A stretch of DNA of 64,000 nucleotides from Arbacia lixula. Lineage: Eukaryota > Echinodermata > Echinoidea > Arbacioida > Arbaciidae. The stretch spans positions 7,706,038 through 7,770,037 of the forward strand of contig OZ022576.1 of assembly GCA_963669155.1 (NCBI GenBank), given 5' to 3'. The position numbers and the translations under genes are program-made. The notes beneath the pieces are model-generated. The model was given only the letters and a program-made list of their open reading frames with translations. It did no database searches and had not been told where the DNA came from. How positions within the stretch are numbered: position 1 is the stretch's first letter; each line of letters begins with the position of its first letter. Below, piece after piece: positions 1 through 10,875 of this stretch.

Positions 1-47
<47 letters not shown>

Positions 48-152
48 CTACTACTACGACTACTACTACGACTACTACGACTGCTACTACTATTTCTAAT
101 AATAATAATAATAGTAATAATAATAATAATAATAATGATAATAATAATAGTA

Positions 153-192
<40 letters not shown>

Positions 193-410
193 CAATAATA
201 ATAATGATAATACAAATACTACTACATGTAGCATTGCTACTTCTTCTACGGCTACCACTACAACTATTACTGCGACTTCTTCTACTACTACTACTACTAC
301 TACTACTATTTCTCTTACTACCACTTCTACTACTGTTTCTTCCTTTACTACTGCTACTCCTTTTTTCTCCTACTGAAACCACCACTTCCACTTACCACTG
401 CTACTAGCAC
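1..410. repeat. TAC/TAA trinucleotide microsatellites
   Basis: (TAC)n with TACGAC interruptions at 1-95, (TAA)n/(AATAATAG) at about 96-215, then degenerate ACT/TTC triplets to about 410. The array runs off the left edge of the window. No coding sense. Confidence 0.95.
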
Positions 411-960
411 TAATGATAATAATAATGCTGATGAGGGGGTGTCCCGCTCTCCCGCAGCTTCCTATGTGTGGAGATAATTAGCGGTGCACTTATTGGATGA
501 TGGATAATAAAAGGATTCTCTCTCGTAATGTCGTTTCACGGTTAAACACTAACTGCGCAGTTTCATTCGTCACCTGCCTAATAACAATGATATATTGATG
601 TCGTGCTTGGAACTCTCCCCCTATTAGTTCCATAATACATGGGATATAAAAAAAAGTGTTACGAATCGTATGATTTTATTATGTTAGAAGCCAGTATTTT
701 ACAAAGAAGTGAGGCTATAATTTGAGATAATGAGTACCATCATTAAAAAGATAATGACCCATTACACCATTTCTTTTGGTCAACTACCAGCATCTTGTGA
801 AACCTAATAATAGTTTGACCTGATAATCGAACTCATTTGTGACCCCGACCGTAAAAATATGATAGCAATGTAAAGGAAACGGAAAATTTTCTAACCGAGA
901 AAATATTCGATTTTCGTAGTTTCTGTGGAGAAATCGATTAAAGTCAATTTCGCAAAGGAG
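411..960. other. Intergenic, nothing recognised
   Basis: AT-rich unique-looking sequence with no supportable gene, RNA or repeat unit. Confidence 0.6.
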
Positions 961-984
961 AAATAAGGTGTTTTATTTTTAAAC

Positions 985-1270
985 CGCCACCCCTCCCCCC
1001 TCTCTTTTTCCTTCTCTCTTTGCCTGTATGTCTGTCTTCCTCTCTCTCTCTCTCTCTCTCTCTTTATGTATGTATGTATGTATGTATGTATGTATGTATG
1101 TATACATGTCTCTCTTCCTCTCTTTCTTTGCTTCTCTCTTTCTTTGCTTCTCTCTTTCTTTGCCTCTATCTTTCTCTCTCTACCTTTCTCTCATTTTTAC
1201 CCTCTGCCCCTCTTCTTCTCTTTATCATTATATACTTTATATATTCCTCCCACCCTCTCTCCCTCTCCCT
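985..1270. repeat. Pyrimidine-rich tract with (TATG)n core
   Basis: CT-rich strand with (TC)n at 1041-1063, perfect (TATG)n at about 1066-1104 and repeated CTTTCTTTGCTTCTCT units at 1117-1165. Open frames across it are low-complexity. Confidence 0.9.
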
Positions 1271-1664
1271 CCATCCACCTACACATTTACTTAATGTCTT
1301 TTAATGTTTCTTTATCCATATCTTCCTGCTTGTTCAAGTGTCTAACTGTCCATCCTTTTATCTCTTCACCCTCTGTCTTGTTTCCATATTGATGAACCGT
1401 CGAGCCATATAGAATCTATCTTCATACTCCATTTCTTCCCGGACTCAATCTTACTTTGCACCACATCATAAAGTACAGCTTTGGACACCAGTAAACCAAT
1501 AACCAAGACAAGGAATGGAATTTACATTTAAAATATATTCTACTCTATATTTTGTGCGCGTGCATTTATTCAAGGACAACCCCTCCCCCATTTTCAATAT
1601 GCTCCGCCCCTTTCTCTTTCTCTTCAAACATTTATCTGACAAACACATATACTAGCCTCCATTA

Positions 1665-1913
1665 CTTACACACATGCATACATACATCGTACATGCATAC
1701 ATACTTACATACATACATACATACATACACACACATATACATACACACACCTACACATGCACATTATCATGATTTTACAAATTTTCTATAGGCCTACTCG
1801 AACACACACACGCAAATACAGACATAAACGTATACGGCCGTTACACAAACCTACACCTACGCGCACAAACGCACAAACTAGCATACCTACACGCAATCAC
1901 ACACACACACCCA

Positions 1914-1955
<42 letters not shown>

Positions 1956-2015
1956 CAAGCACAAGCACACACACGCACACACAAGCACACACACATACGC
2001 ATACACACATTTACT
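1665..2015. repeat. (CATA)n and (CA)n microsatellites
   Basis: (CATA)/(ACATAC) repeats at 1670-1750 and a long (CA)n with CACG and CAAGCA variants at 1885-2010. Transposon-free, low-complexity. Confidence 0.92.
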
Positions 2016-5000
2016 TCTCTCTTCCTCTCTTTCTTACCAGTTCATCTGTTTCGTCTTCATCCTGTTTCGATCTTCCATTCGTGTCGACCCGGTCCGATAT
2101 CGATTCTCCTTTCATGCTTCCTTCCATTTATATCCATTCTAAACGCCCTGCAGGTGCCATGCTCGCTCTGTCAAAGTTCTTCAAGTTGCCAGCAGCAATC
2201 ATCCAAAGATCTTAGAATATCTCTATGTTTAACTTGTATAACAAGATGGTACTAAAAACAGTCGTGTCGCACATAAATTTAATCAGAAACGACAATGGTG
2301 ACTTTGTAAATTGAACACTGACGCAAACTTTAAATTCGCAGTCCAAAAGAAATTCCTTCTTTTATGCACTGGACGATGATTTTAAATAAATTGAAAAGTA
2401 AATGGGGAACGATGAAAATGTTGAAAATAAAATGTTAAATCAGTAAAATGCAGATTCGAAAATTATACACAGTGTTGCATGTAGGTATGTAAATATTTTT
2501 CATAACAACAGCTTCAATGCTGAGAAGAGCCACATTTTTATAATGGTTATATCTAGCCTACGACATACATAGTTTGCATTATTTCTTTCCCGCCTGAAAC
2601 ATGAAACGTTCTTGTGATCAATATTACTGACTTTACGAAGCCAAATATAACAAACATATTCGTGAAAATCGAAGACATTTTACAGAATACTAACAAATTT
2701 GATGTAAAGAAATTTAAAATTGTTGGTTTTGATGACAATAGTGCTATAGTGCTATTGTGCTATCTAAAGTCTAAACATCTAAATATGCGAGGGAACATTG
2801 TGAACACCGGTCTGTGTGTTGGGGAACACAGTGTACACCGGACTGTGTATACTCAGGAAGGTGTTAGAAGTGAAGTCGCCACGAAGAGTAATTTATTCAT
2901 ACACCAGTCGCGTCCATTGATAGCACAATAGAATATTTGACGCGTTTGGTTCTTTGATCCAGTGACGACCGCCGCCAAATATGCAAGACAAATTTTGGAT
3001 GCATTTAGGAGAATATATATTATGTATGCGCAGAAAATTTCAGAACATATATTATAATGATACGATTTTGTGATTTTCAGATTATATTGTTGCTTTGTTT
3101 TTGTGATAATCGAGAATACTGTAAAAAAAAAAAAACATGTCTGAGAAATGGCTCCATATCGCACATTGGGAAGGAAATCATATTTCCTTACAAACATTTT
3201 GTAAATCGTTTATTGAATGTTTCACCTTCCATGGAAACAAGCTCAATTTCATGTCTGGAGATGTCTGTAAAAGTTATGGACCAAATTCTTTCTACAATTC
3301 TATCAAAATTTCCCTTCGCTGACCCCCAAACTCATTCCCAGTGTGTGTAATAAGATCAGTTATGAACTCCCAGCGAAGGCTGAACGGTAAACATATTTCT
3401 CAAACCAGATTTTCTTTTGTTATTCAAAGGAAGGCACTGCCTGATTAGAAATACAGGGTATTGTTTAAAACACCTGAATGTCTTTAATTTTTATGAGGCG
3501 GCGGTCATCATAGATGAAAGGAAGTCTATCCGAACGCAGTCCATCCATGATAGGTCCATGCAGGCATACACTAGCCATGCTAGACAACACCATGAGCACC
3601 GGGCCTTGTCCACACTAGACATGCCAGGGCACACTGTGTGCACCGGACCTTGCTATTTGAATGAATTCAAAACGTATCAATTCTTCTGGGGCTCCTCCCA
3701 GACTATTTTACACTTCTACATAGAGAAACGGGTATCAAAACTTATACTCGAACAAAGAGTGTTTTTATTTGCGTGTGTATTTATTATCGGAAAATAATAA
3801 ATCAATTTAATCTAATCTATATTATGTAGAGATCTTAACATGAATTTTATGTTATACAACACTCCCATGAGCATGATGAGGGTGCATGCCGGTTAACACA
3901 TCTGATCTGATGTCATTATAGGTAGTTTTTGTTTGAAGTTTGAAAATCTATATTCCACAAAAAAAAAATTATTCTTACAAGCTGATCAAAAGGATATAAA
4001 CAAACGGATTAATGGGTTGACGATTCTGTTATAATGTAAAGTGAAAGAGCAATCAATTTGCAGGAAATGCGTACATATGACTACACAAAAAAGAATGGAA
4101 AGGGCCTGCAGAGCTCCTAAAGGATTTAATTCATACCATGTATTTAACCATCCTCAATAGCTCCTCTATGAGTGTAGCATTATCATTAAAGAATACACCA
4201 TTCTGGTCTTAGCATAATGATATAACGATATGAAAACAGTCAATAAATCTCCTAATAAAGCATATTGACTTCAACTGTTCCCGTGTCTGTAAATGTCACA
4301 ATGATTCAGATATTCAGACTTTTAATGCCAGCTTCATCAAAAGGTCAGCTTTTCTCAAATCGTATAAGTCAAGTCATAAGTTCTCAGCAAATATCGTTCA
4401 ACGTATATTTGAACCATGCCTTATTAGTTTTCATTATTGATGCAGATTCCCACAGTTGATTCGATTTTTTTTTATCGACCTCCTTTGAATAAATTTGTCA
4501 AGATTATTTATGATTGAGAAGTCTACAATTTGCTAGTCACTGAAATTGTGCTCTTCCCAACCACTTGTTGTCTGTTTATCATTAGATAAAGCAACTTACA
4601 CTTTCATGGTCTCCTTACATTAATCATAACTCGTTGTTTTAAATGTAAGAAGTAAATTCGACCAATAAAAGCGCAGGTATTCTATTCACACGTGGGGTTA
4701 GAGTGATGTATATGTATAGTAGTTATAGTTATATGTTATAGTAGTTTTTTTTTCTTTCTGAGATGACTCAATTCAACATTAACGTAATTATGGTAATCAT
4801 CATTCTATTACACCAAACAGCTTGTACAAATAATACACGAATGGTTTTATGTAGGCAACGATAGCTCGCGGTATAAGTAGAAATTAATAGCAAATTATTT
4901 CACAAATGTTCCTATTTTGCTAGTATTAAAAACGTCATTATATAGTAACGCGATCGTTCAATATTGATGGTGTAATTATTTGTCCTTGTTTGATATTCAT

Positions 5001-5529
5001 TACGATCATAAAATTATAATTACATTTTTTATTTTTTGTTCAATATTAACGAGCAAAGACATTACCTACACAACAGCTTTATCAGCTTGTTAAACACATG
5101 TCACTATACAAAAATATGGCATCAACATATCGTAATGTTGCTGACACTAAAAGATAAACAATATTTACAACCTGAGAATATAATCAAAGTTGAGGTAATG
5201 TTTCATACTTGGGTAAATCAATCATGAATGATTTAATGAGGTAGTTCTTTTCTGAAATCAATCTTTCAAAAAAGTAACATTTTCGGTAAAGCCATGTGGT
5301 TGCACCAAAAGTTTTACTATTCTTTCTGATACGTATTTGTATTCGTACTTTTCATAATTTGCCAATTTAAACATACAAGGAACAGATGATAATGATGTTG
5401 TTGGGTTATTTTTATTGCTCATGATTTACGTAAGAGTTTCAAACTGAAATATAATACAAATGATATTCAAATTGAACCAACAGGCCCAAATAAAGAGAAA
5501 GCAATATGGCAATCATGATATTTTATATA
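2016..5529. other. AT-rich intergenic stretch without a gene
   Basis: No supported gene. Holds a 31-bp imperfect tandem duplication at 2792-2853 (GAACA..GTGTACACCGG-type units), a related GTGAGCACCGG/GTGTGCACCGG pair at about 3586-3652, and a short poly(A) at 3122-3134. The rest is AT-rich without recognisable features. Confidence 0.6.
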
Positions 5530-6209
5530 AACACAACAAAAAAGTAAGTCCCCCCCCCCCCCCCCTTAGCAAAATCACATTAATCCAATTAGTCATGCAT
5601 AAGTAGGAAAAGTTTAAAGGCAAAAAATTCACTTTTCAAAAGTCACAAGGGTAATTTTGGGATCCTGTCATGTGAATTTTGATGAATTTCATTTCTGGTG
5701 CTTTATGTATGTCCTTTCAATGTTTATCATCCATCTCTCGATGCACTAACACATATCCCGACATTTAACCCATTGTTCTGGTTGAGTGAGCATCGTTTAA
5801 CAAATACTCTTCTCTCTTGAGTTTAGAATGTTTAAAACCCTTTATTTTGGTGAAAAAATAAAACTCAGGATCTTTTGACAAAGATGTAACATGACCTCTT
5901 ATGTCAACATAAGAAGTCATTTTTGTGTCATGGTTGAGTGAAAACACTTTAGAAATCGCATGAGGAATGAAAATACGTATTGTTAAAACGGCATGAACAA
6001 TTACGCTTGTAACTTTTGAAAAGCTACATTTTTGCCTTTAAAATTTGCCCTCTCATGCATGACTAATTGGATTAATCTGGTCTTAAGACAGAAGTTAGTC
6101 AATAAGTTAAGGAACAATCCTGTCAAGTTATTTTGCCCAAAACCTCTTCGATAAAAAGTTATATTAGTTTGCTTAAGGGGGGTGGGGGGACTTACTTTTT
6201 TGTTGTGTT
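5530..6209. mobile_element. TA-flanked inverted-repeat transposon (Tc1/mariner-type MITE)
   Basis: Ends are perfect inverted repeats of at least 26 bp (AACACAACAAAAAAGTAAGT, then Cs), flanked by TA on both sides (5528-5529, 6210-6211). A second inverted pair lies inside: 5577-5658 against 5995-6080 (ATTAATCCAATTAGTCATGC, and on), with about 110 extra bases between inner and outer arms on the right only. No transposase frame. TA duplication suggests Tc1/mariner-type mobilisation; the family is an inference. Confidence 0.85.
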
Positions 6210-7085
6210 TAGCTAGGGCTATGTTTGCAAAAAAATTTAAACATGTTTCCTCACTAATTATTCAATTGTTTCGTTAATTTTATGTTCCTCAAAACTAGTC
6301 CGGCCTAATTAGAATTTCAAGGAAAGCATTTGAATTGACTAACGACTCGTAATGAGAGAGTTAATTCAGGGTAGTAAACATGTCATCGAAACGCGGTTAA
6401 CACATTTACTACCAAGCTGTGAAAACGGCGTTGAAGCACTGTATTATCTCCCTGCCAATATAGCAGAGAGAGGGTTGAAGGAAAGTGGTACAACGTGTAT
6501 TGATTATGGTAGAACTATTCAGCCGTTTTCACGGGGATCCCGATTGCATCGACTGTTATAATTTGAGATGACTTCTTTTCTGGTATCCTAAAATAACCAA
6601 AACAAACAAACATGGAACCCATGGTCATGACAGGACGACACTTCAGTGATAACGGGTTCCGTAGTCTTTACCACTTCTACCCCTCACCAAAGAACTTGAT
6701 ACACAATAAAATCAGAAATGAATGAATAAGCCGGTCTATAGCCATAGACAGTATTCTCAAGCGCCCAAAGAGGTGGAGGGAGGTGGAGGAGGATGGGGGT
6801 AGAGCCCGCATAGGTCGAAGTGTGCCATATTCGTTATTGCATAATCCCGTGTTACATGACAAAAAGATGCCACGAAAACATACCCCCCCCTCTCCCCCCT
6901 CCCCCCCCCCCCCCCCCCCATAATTGCCCTCGCGAAGATGTGAATATTTTCGACTAATTTCGAGTGTTACATTTCCCTGTCTTCATGATCAATGCCTACT
7001 CCCTCCCCCACACCGCCCACATCCCATTTCCCCCACCATCCCGAATCGTGACCATGCCAGCATTTCTGTCTGAATGTGTCACTCC
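6210..7085. other. Intergenic with C-rich tracts
   Basis: No supported gene; a homopolymer-like C tract at 6882-6919 and C-rich sequence at 6990-7035. Confidence 0.6.
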
Positions 7086-7088
7086 TTA

Positions 7089-7854
7089 AGGGGATAGTTC
7101 ACCCTAAAATTAAGTGTTTTTTAACCATTATAAAAACGAAACAACAAAAATACTACATATTTACAAACATAAAATAATGATATAGACCCCTAGGAAGCAA
7201 ATCTGCTTATTAGCGGGGCACTTAACTTTTATAAATAGAGGAGAACTTGGACTATTATAACTGCTGTTAGTAATACAGCGGATTGCCCGTTTCTGTAGAA
7301 TGTTTAGTTTATTCAATTTTGAGTTATGTATTGCCCCATATTATATTACAATAGCTGAGATGCGGCATGTTGGATTATTGGATTCAATAAAAGGAGACAC
7401 ATGACGGAAACACATCAGTGAAGGTTTGATGAAAGACCATCAAAGGATTAGAAAGTCATGATCTTTTAAAGTTTTGATTTTGTGACGTCACATGCAAGGT
7501 GCTCTCCCATATATTATGTTGTGTACATTTTTTTCTCGAAAATGTGAATTTTCTCAAACAAAATATGCATCATGTTACCTGTGCATTTTCATACTTCATT
7601 ATAAATACCTTTTTATACACCCACCTGTATGAAAAAAAAATCCATTGCTCAAAACAGAAAAAGAGCAATTTATGGAATTATTCTGTACACAACATTAATG
7701 GGAGAGCACCACGCACGTAACGTCACAAAAATGAAATTTCAAAAGATCATAACTTTCTTATCCTATGATAGTTTTGGTCAAACCTTCACTATTATGTTTC
7801 TTTCGTGTTTCTGCTTTTATTGAAACCAACTTATCTTCATGGTGAACTATGCCT
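7089..7854. mobile_element. Palindromic MITE, TTA-flanked, copy 1 (with internal insertion)
   Basis: Ends are AGGGGATAGTTCACC and its inverse (GGTGAACTATGCCT), flanked by TTA on both sides (7086-7088, 7855-7857), a 3-bp duplication typical of PIF/Harbinger. The arms share GTGAAGGTTTGATGAAA, AAGTTATGATCTTTTAAAG, GTGACGTCAC and GTGCTCTCC in inverted order. Roughly 260 bp (about 7120-7382) in the left arm is absent from the copy at 9074 and looks like an insertion. No transposase. Confidence 0.82.
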
Positions 7855-7857
7855 TTA

Positions 7858-9070
7858 AACAAAAGGCAAACAGTAACACTATCCAATAGCAACTCTCTAT
7901 ATGCAGGAAAACAACCCCTACCTACACCCCAACCTTCCAAGGTGTTGTTGAATTAAAAAAAAAAAAAGGTAGGTATCCCTCGCATTCTTGCTGGTAGGTT
8001 ATAATATCATGTTTATAGCAAAGTTAATTTCATTGGAGTATGAAAGCGTGAAAACGATAAAAAAAAATCGATCATGTCCGACTTGTTCTTTGCCCACGCC
8101 CTGATCATTTATCATACTCATAGTCCTAGTCATGGTCGTAGGCAGGTCGTAAGTATATAGGGTAATTATAAACAGCCAAGAGGAACACACGCCTTTCATA
8201 ATATCACACCATATTAAAGATACCAAGTGACTTAAAAGAAATTGGGATAGTGGTACTCGAACAGATCCATGCAGATGCAGTATTTTAATCAACTTAGCGA
8301 TATTCTCTGCAACTGTGTTTTGAAAGGTTAACAACATATTTCTTTAACAAAATGTAAAAAAAAAGTTATTTGTTGATTGTTTGCTCACATATTTTGCATA
8401 ACTTGCATAACTTCCAGATGGGTGAAAATATTGATATAAAACTCCTTCAAACACTTTAAAAATAGGTGAGAATATAAAGATGGAGACTTTTGAATGTTGT
8501 CAAATGGGCGGGGGGAGGGGGGGGGGGGCATGTACAAACCGCTGCTGATCCCCACTAAACATTGTCACATTCCAACAAAAATGTACATGATATTCATGAT
8601 GCTATCGCCACCACATTATCTTCAAATCATACTTCCTGGTGATTGGTTATATTGCGTGTGTAGGCTGACTGGTACCGATATAATATGCACTGTACATACA
8701 GGCCAACGGGAGTAAAAATTAAAATGAGTAAAACTGTCACTACATGTTTAACCTAAAGATTATTAACATCAATCGACAGAGGTATTAAACTAGGTAGCCT
8801 CAAAACCTCATAACATGTAGCCCATAATACGCCGACACTATAATATGATAGGCCCTATAAGCTCATAGAAATCCGAACATAATTTGAAAACGTATTTACG
8901 AAGAGGATGAGGGTTGATGCATCATTATTTGCTTGTGAGTTTCTTAATGGGAATCGGGGATGGACAAGGGGAACACAATCATGCAGATACAGCTTTATGT
9001 CAAGAATCGGGCGAGGCCTCGGCAGTCACCGGGCAACGGTTGTAATTAAGTCAACATCTGATTGCGTTCT
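7858..9070. other. Intergenic, no gene
   Basis: AT-rich; a G homopolymer-like tract at 8509-8528 and poly(A) at 7956-7967. No supportable open frame. Confidence 0.6.
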
Positions 9071-9073
9071 TTA

Positions 9074-9487
9074 AAGGGATAGTTCACCTTGAAATAAAGT
9101 TGTTTTCAATAAAAGTACAAACATGAAAAAAAAAACATTTTGGTGAAGGTTTGATGAAAATCGGTCAGAGGATAAGAAAGTTATGATCTTTTAAAGTTTT
9201 GGTTTAGTGATGACTGCACAAGTGCAAAGTGCTCTCCATTAAGTTGTGTACAATGTTTTTTTTAAATGTCCAATTTTCTCAAAAGGATGTTCATTATTTT
9301 ACTTGTACATTTGATACATCATTGGGAACATGTTTTCACACACATGCCCTCTCATATGAACTTCCATCTTCCATCAAGGACAAGAAAGAGCAAATTAAGG
9401 AAGAAGATCATAACTTTTTTATCTTTTGACGGATTTTTGTCAAACCTTCACTTACCTGTTTTTCAGACTTCTTTTCGACTATCCCTT
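9074..9487. mobile_element. Palindromic MITE, TTA-flanked, copy 2
   Basis: Starts TTA|AAGGGATAGTTCACC and ends CTATCCCTT, sharing GTGAAGGTTTGATGAAA, AAGTTATGATCTTTTAAAG and GTGCTCTCC with the 7089 copy at matching positions. The right terminal inverted repeat has decayed (missing the GGTGAA part) and the right flank is ATA. Orientation is arbitrary because the element is self-complementary. Confidence 0.82.
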
Positions 9488-9585
9488 ATATTTGGCTATT
9501 TGCCCAGTTCAGTGCCTATATCAGTTTACTTATATATATTTCAAACACTTTTCAGTCGCTTAGACCACAGCAGCAGCAAGAAGAA

Positions 9586-9960
9586 AAATGAAAGAAGAAG
9601 AAGAAGAAGGAGGAGAAGAAGAAGAAGAAGAAGAAGAAGAAGAAGAAGAAGAAGAAGAAGAAGGAGAAGAAGAAGAAGAAGAAGAAGAAGGAGAAGAAGA
9701 AGAAGAAGAAGGAGACGGAGAAGAAGAAGAAGAAGAAGAAGAAGAAGAACAACAATATAGCACCAGCAAGAAATAAAACGAAAGAAGAAGGAGAAGAAGG
9801 AGAAGAAGAAGAAGAAGAAGAAGACGAAGACGACGGAAGAAGAAGAAGAAGAAGAAGAAGAAGAAGAAGAAGAAGAAGAAGAAGAAGAAGAAAAGGAGAA
9901 GAAGAAGAAGAAGAAGAAGAAGAAGAAGAAGAAGAAGAAGAAGAAGAAGAAGAAGAAGAA
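9586..9960. repeat. Long (GAA)n purine tract
   Basis: About 375 bases almost wholly purine on the plus strand, GAA triplets with GGA and GAC interruptions and two short breaks near 9750 and 9825. All long open frames here are the repeat read in different frames. It sits about 850 bp before the start codon of the PEA3-family gene. Confidence 0.97.
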
Positions 9961-10279
9961 CGTTTAATGTTAGCGATAGTACTGATAGCATCGTATGGGC
10001 ATTAATATGATTATAAGCAAATGTTAAGCTTAAACTTGATTGTAGCTAATCATTAATTTATTTTGATGTTTAAAATAGGGTTTACATTCCGACTGACAAC
10101 TCCGTTAAACGGAACCAGCTTTCAAAGAACACTGCGGATGTATCATTCTTCCATGATCGTTATTAGATGTTGAATGATATCATCATGGTGCAATATATTT
10201 ATCTGCGGTCGATCGTACGACGGACACTTTCCGTACACAATACTGGTTTCCAGAATGATATTGGACTGAATTAACTGTT
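9961..10279. other. Upstream flank, nothing recognised
   Basis: Ordinary AT-rich sequence between the GAA tract and the CpG-rich promoter; may hold proximal control sites but none is identifiable by eye. Confidence 0.5.
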
Positions 10280-10800
10280 TTTGAACTACTCTGTTTGCTT
10301 GCGATCCGCGAGCGAGCGCGAGCGTATAATTTGTGATCGCGATAACACGGTCGCGAATATAACGCGCGATCGTTGGTGCAGTTTCGAATACTGTGAATCT
10401 AGCTAGCTGCGGCCGGGTCGAGGAGACGCGAATACTGACAGCGCTCCGCCTGGAAAATGTCTCCTTCTGCCCTAAAATGTGGATGACAAATTGAGAGATC
10501 CACATTTTGGATTGTTTTATTCACATGAGTGTTCTATCTTTCCACTCAGAGTATGGACTGATCGTTTGAGAGCATTTTTACGAAGGAAAGTGAGAGACAT
10601 CGAATTGATTTTTAGAGCGAGCTGTCACTAGTGTCGTTCGGTAGTCAGCTGTTTGCCAAACACACATGTAAGCCCACGCAGCGCACGCGACGATACACAT
10701 CGAACCTCGGCTGTCCGACGTGAATCCTGAGCGACTTCGCAACAAAACTAGTCTGTACTTATTCCATCTTAGCCTGGAAATACGACAACGTCCGTCCGAA
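10280..10800 (+). promoter_or_regulatory. CpG-rich promoter and 5' UTR of the PEA3-family gene
   Basis: CpG dinucleotides are dense here (for example GATCGCGA, GCGCGATCG and CGAGCGCGAGCG around 10310-10375) while the flanks are CpG-poor. It lies directly upstream of the first coding exon. A TATA-like TATAAT is at about 10325, but no transcription start can be fixed. Several GGAA cores are present. Antisense open frames here are probably by-products of the composition. Confidence 0.6.
10666..10671 (+). promoter_or_regulatory. Minimal start-stop uORF (ATG TAA) or 5' UTR splice donor
   Basis: ATG followed at once by TAA lies 130 bases before the main start. Start-stop uORFs are known to stall ribosomes and lower downstream translation. 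The same bases read CAT|GTAAGC, a good donor, and CTTAG at 10769-10773 after TACTTATTCCATC is a fitting acceptor, so this could instead be a ~105-base 5' UTR intron. The sequence cannot decide between these. Confidence 0.35.
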
Positions 10801-10875
10801 ATGTATCGGCCATCGAGTTTTGATGACCAGTCCGATGGATTTTATGACCAGCAGGTGCCATTTTTAGACCCACAG
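10801..10875 (+). CDS. Etv1/4/5: PEA3-family gene, coding exon 1 (start codon)
   Basis: Encodes residues 1-25, starting MYRPSSFDDQ and containing DGFYDQQVP, which is nearly the N-terminus of vertebrate ETV1 (MDGFYDQQVPY). The ATG has G at -3 and A at -1. It is the first ATG in this frame; the frame is open upstream to about 10720 without another ATG. The exon ends CCACAG|GTGAGT in phase 0, a strong donor. The 11 residues before DGF extend past the vertebrate start, so an alternative shorter start is not available in this exon. The true 5' end of the exon is uncertain: CTTAG at 10769-10773 follows a pyrimidine tract and could be an acceptor for an upstream non-coding exon. Confidence 0.9.

Noticed and set aside
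9552-9991. Long poly-Glu, poly-Arg and poly-Phe/Ser open frames on both strands
   Set aside because: All are frames of the GAA microsatellite; no unique coding sequence.
10143-10505. 120-codon minus-strand frame upstream of the gene
   Set aside because: Lies in the CpG-rich promoter, where stop codons are rare; no recognisable motif. A divergent transcript is possible but unsupported.
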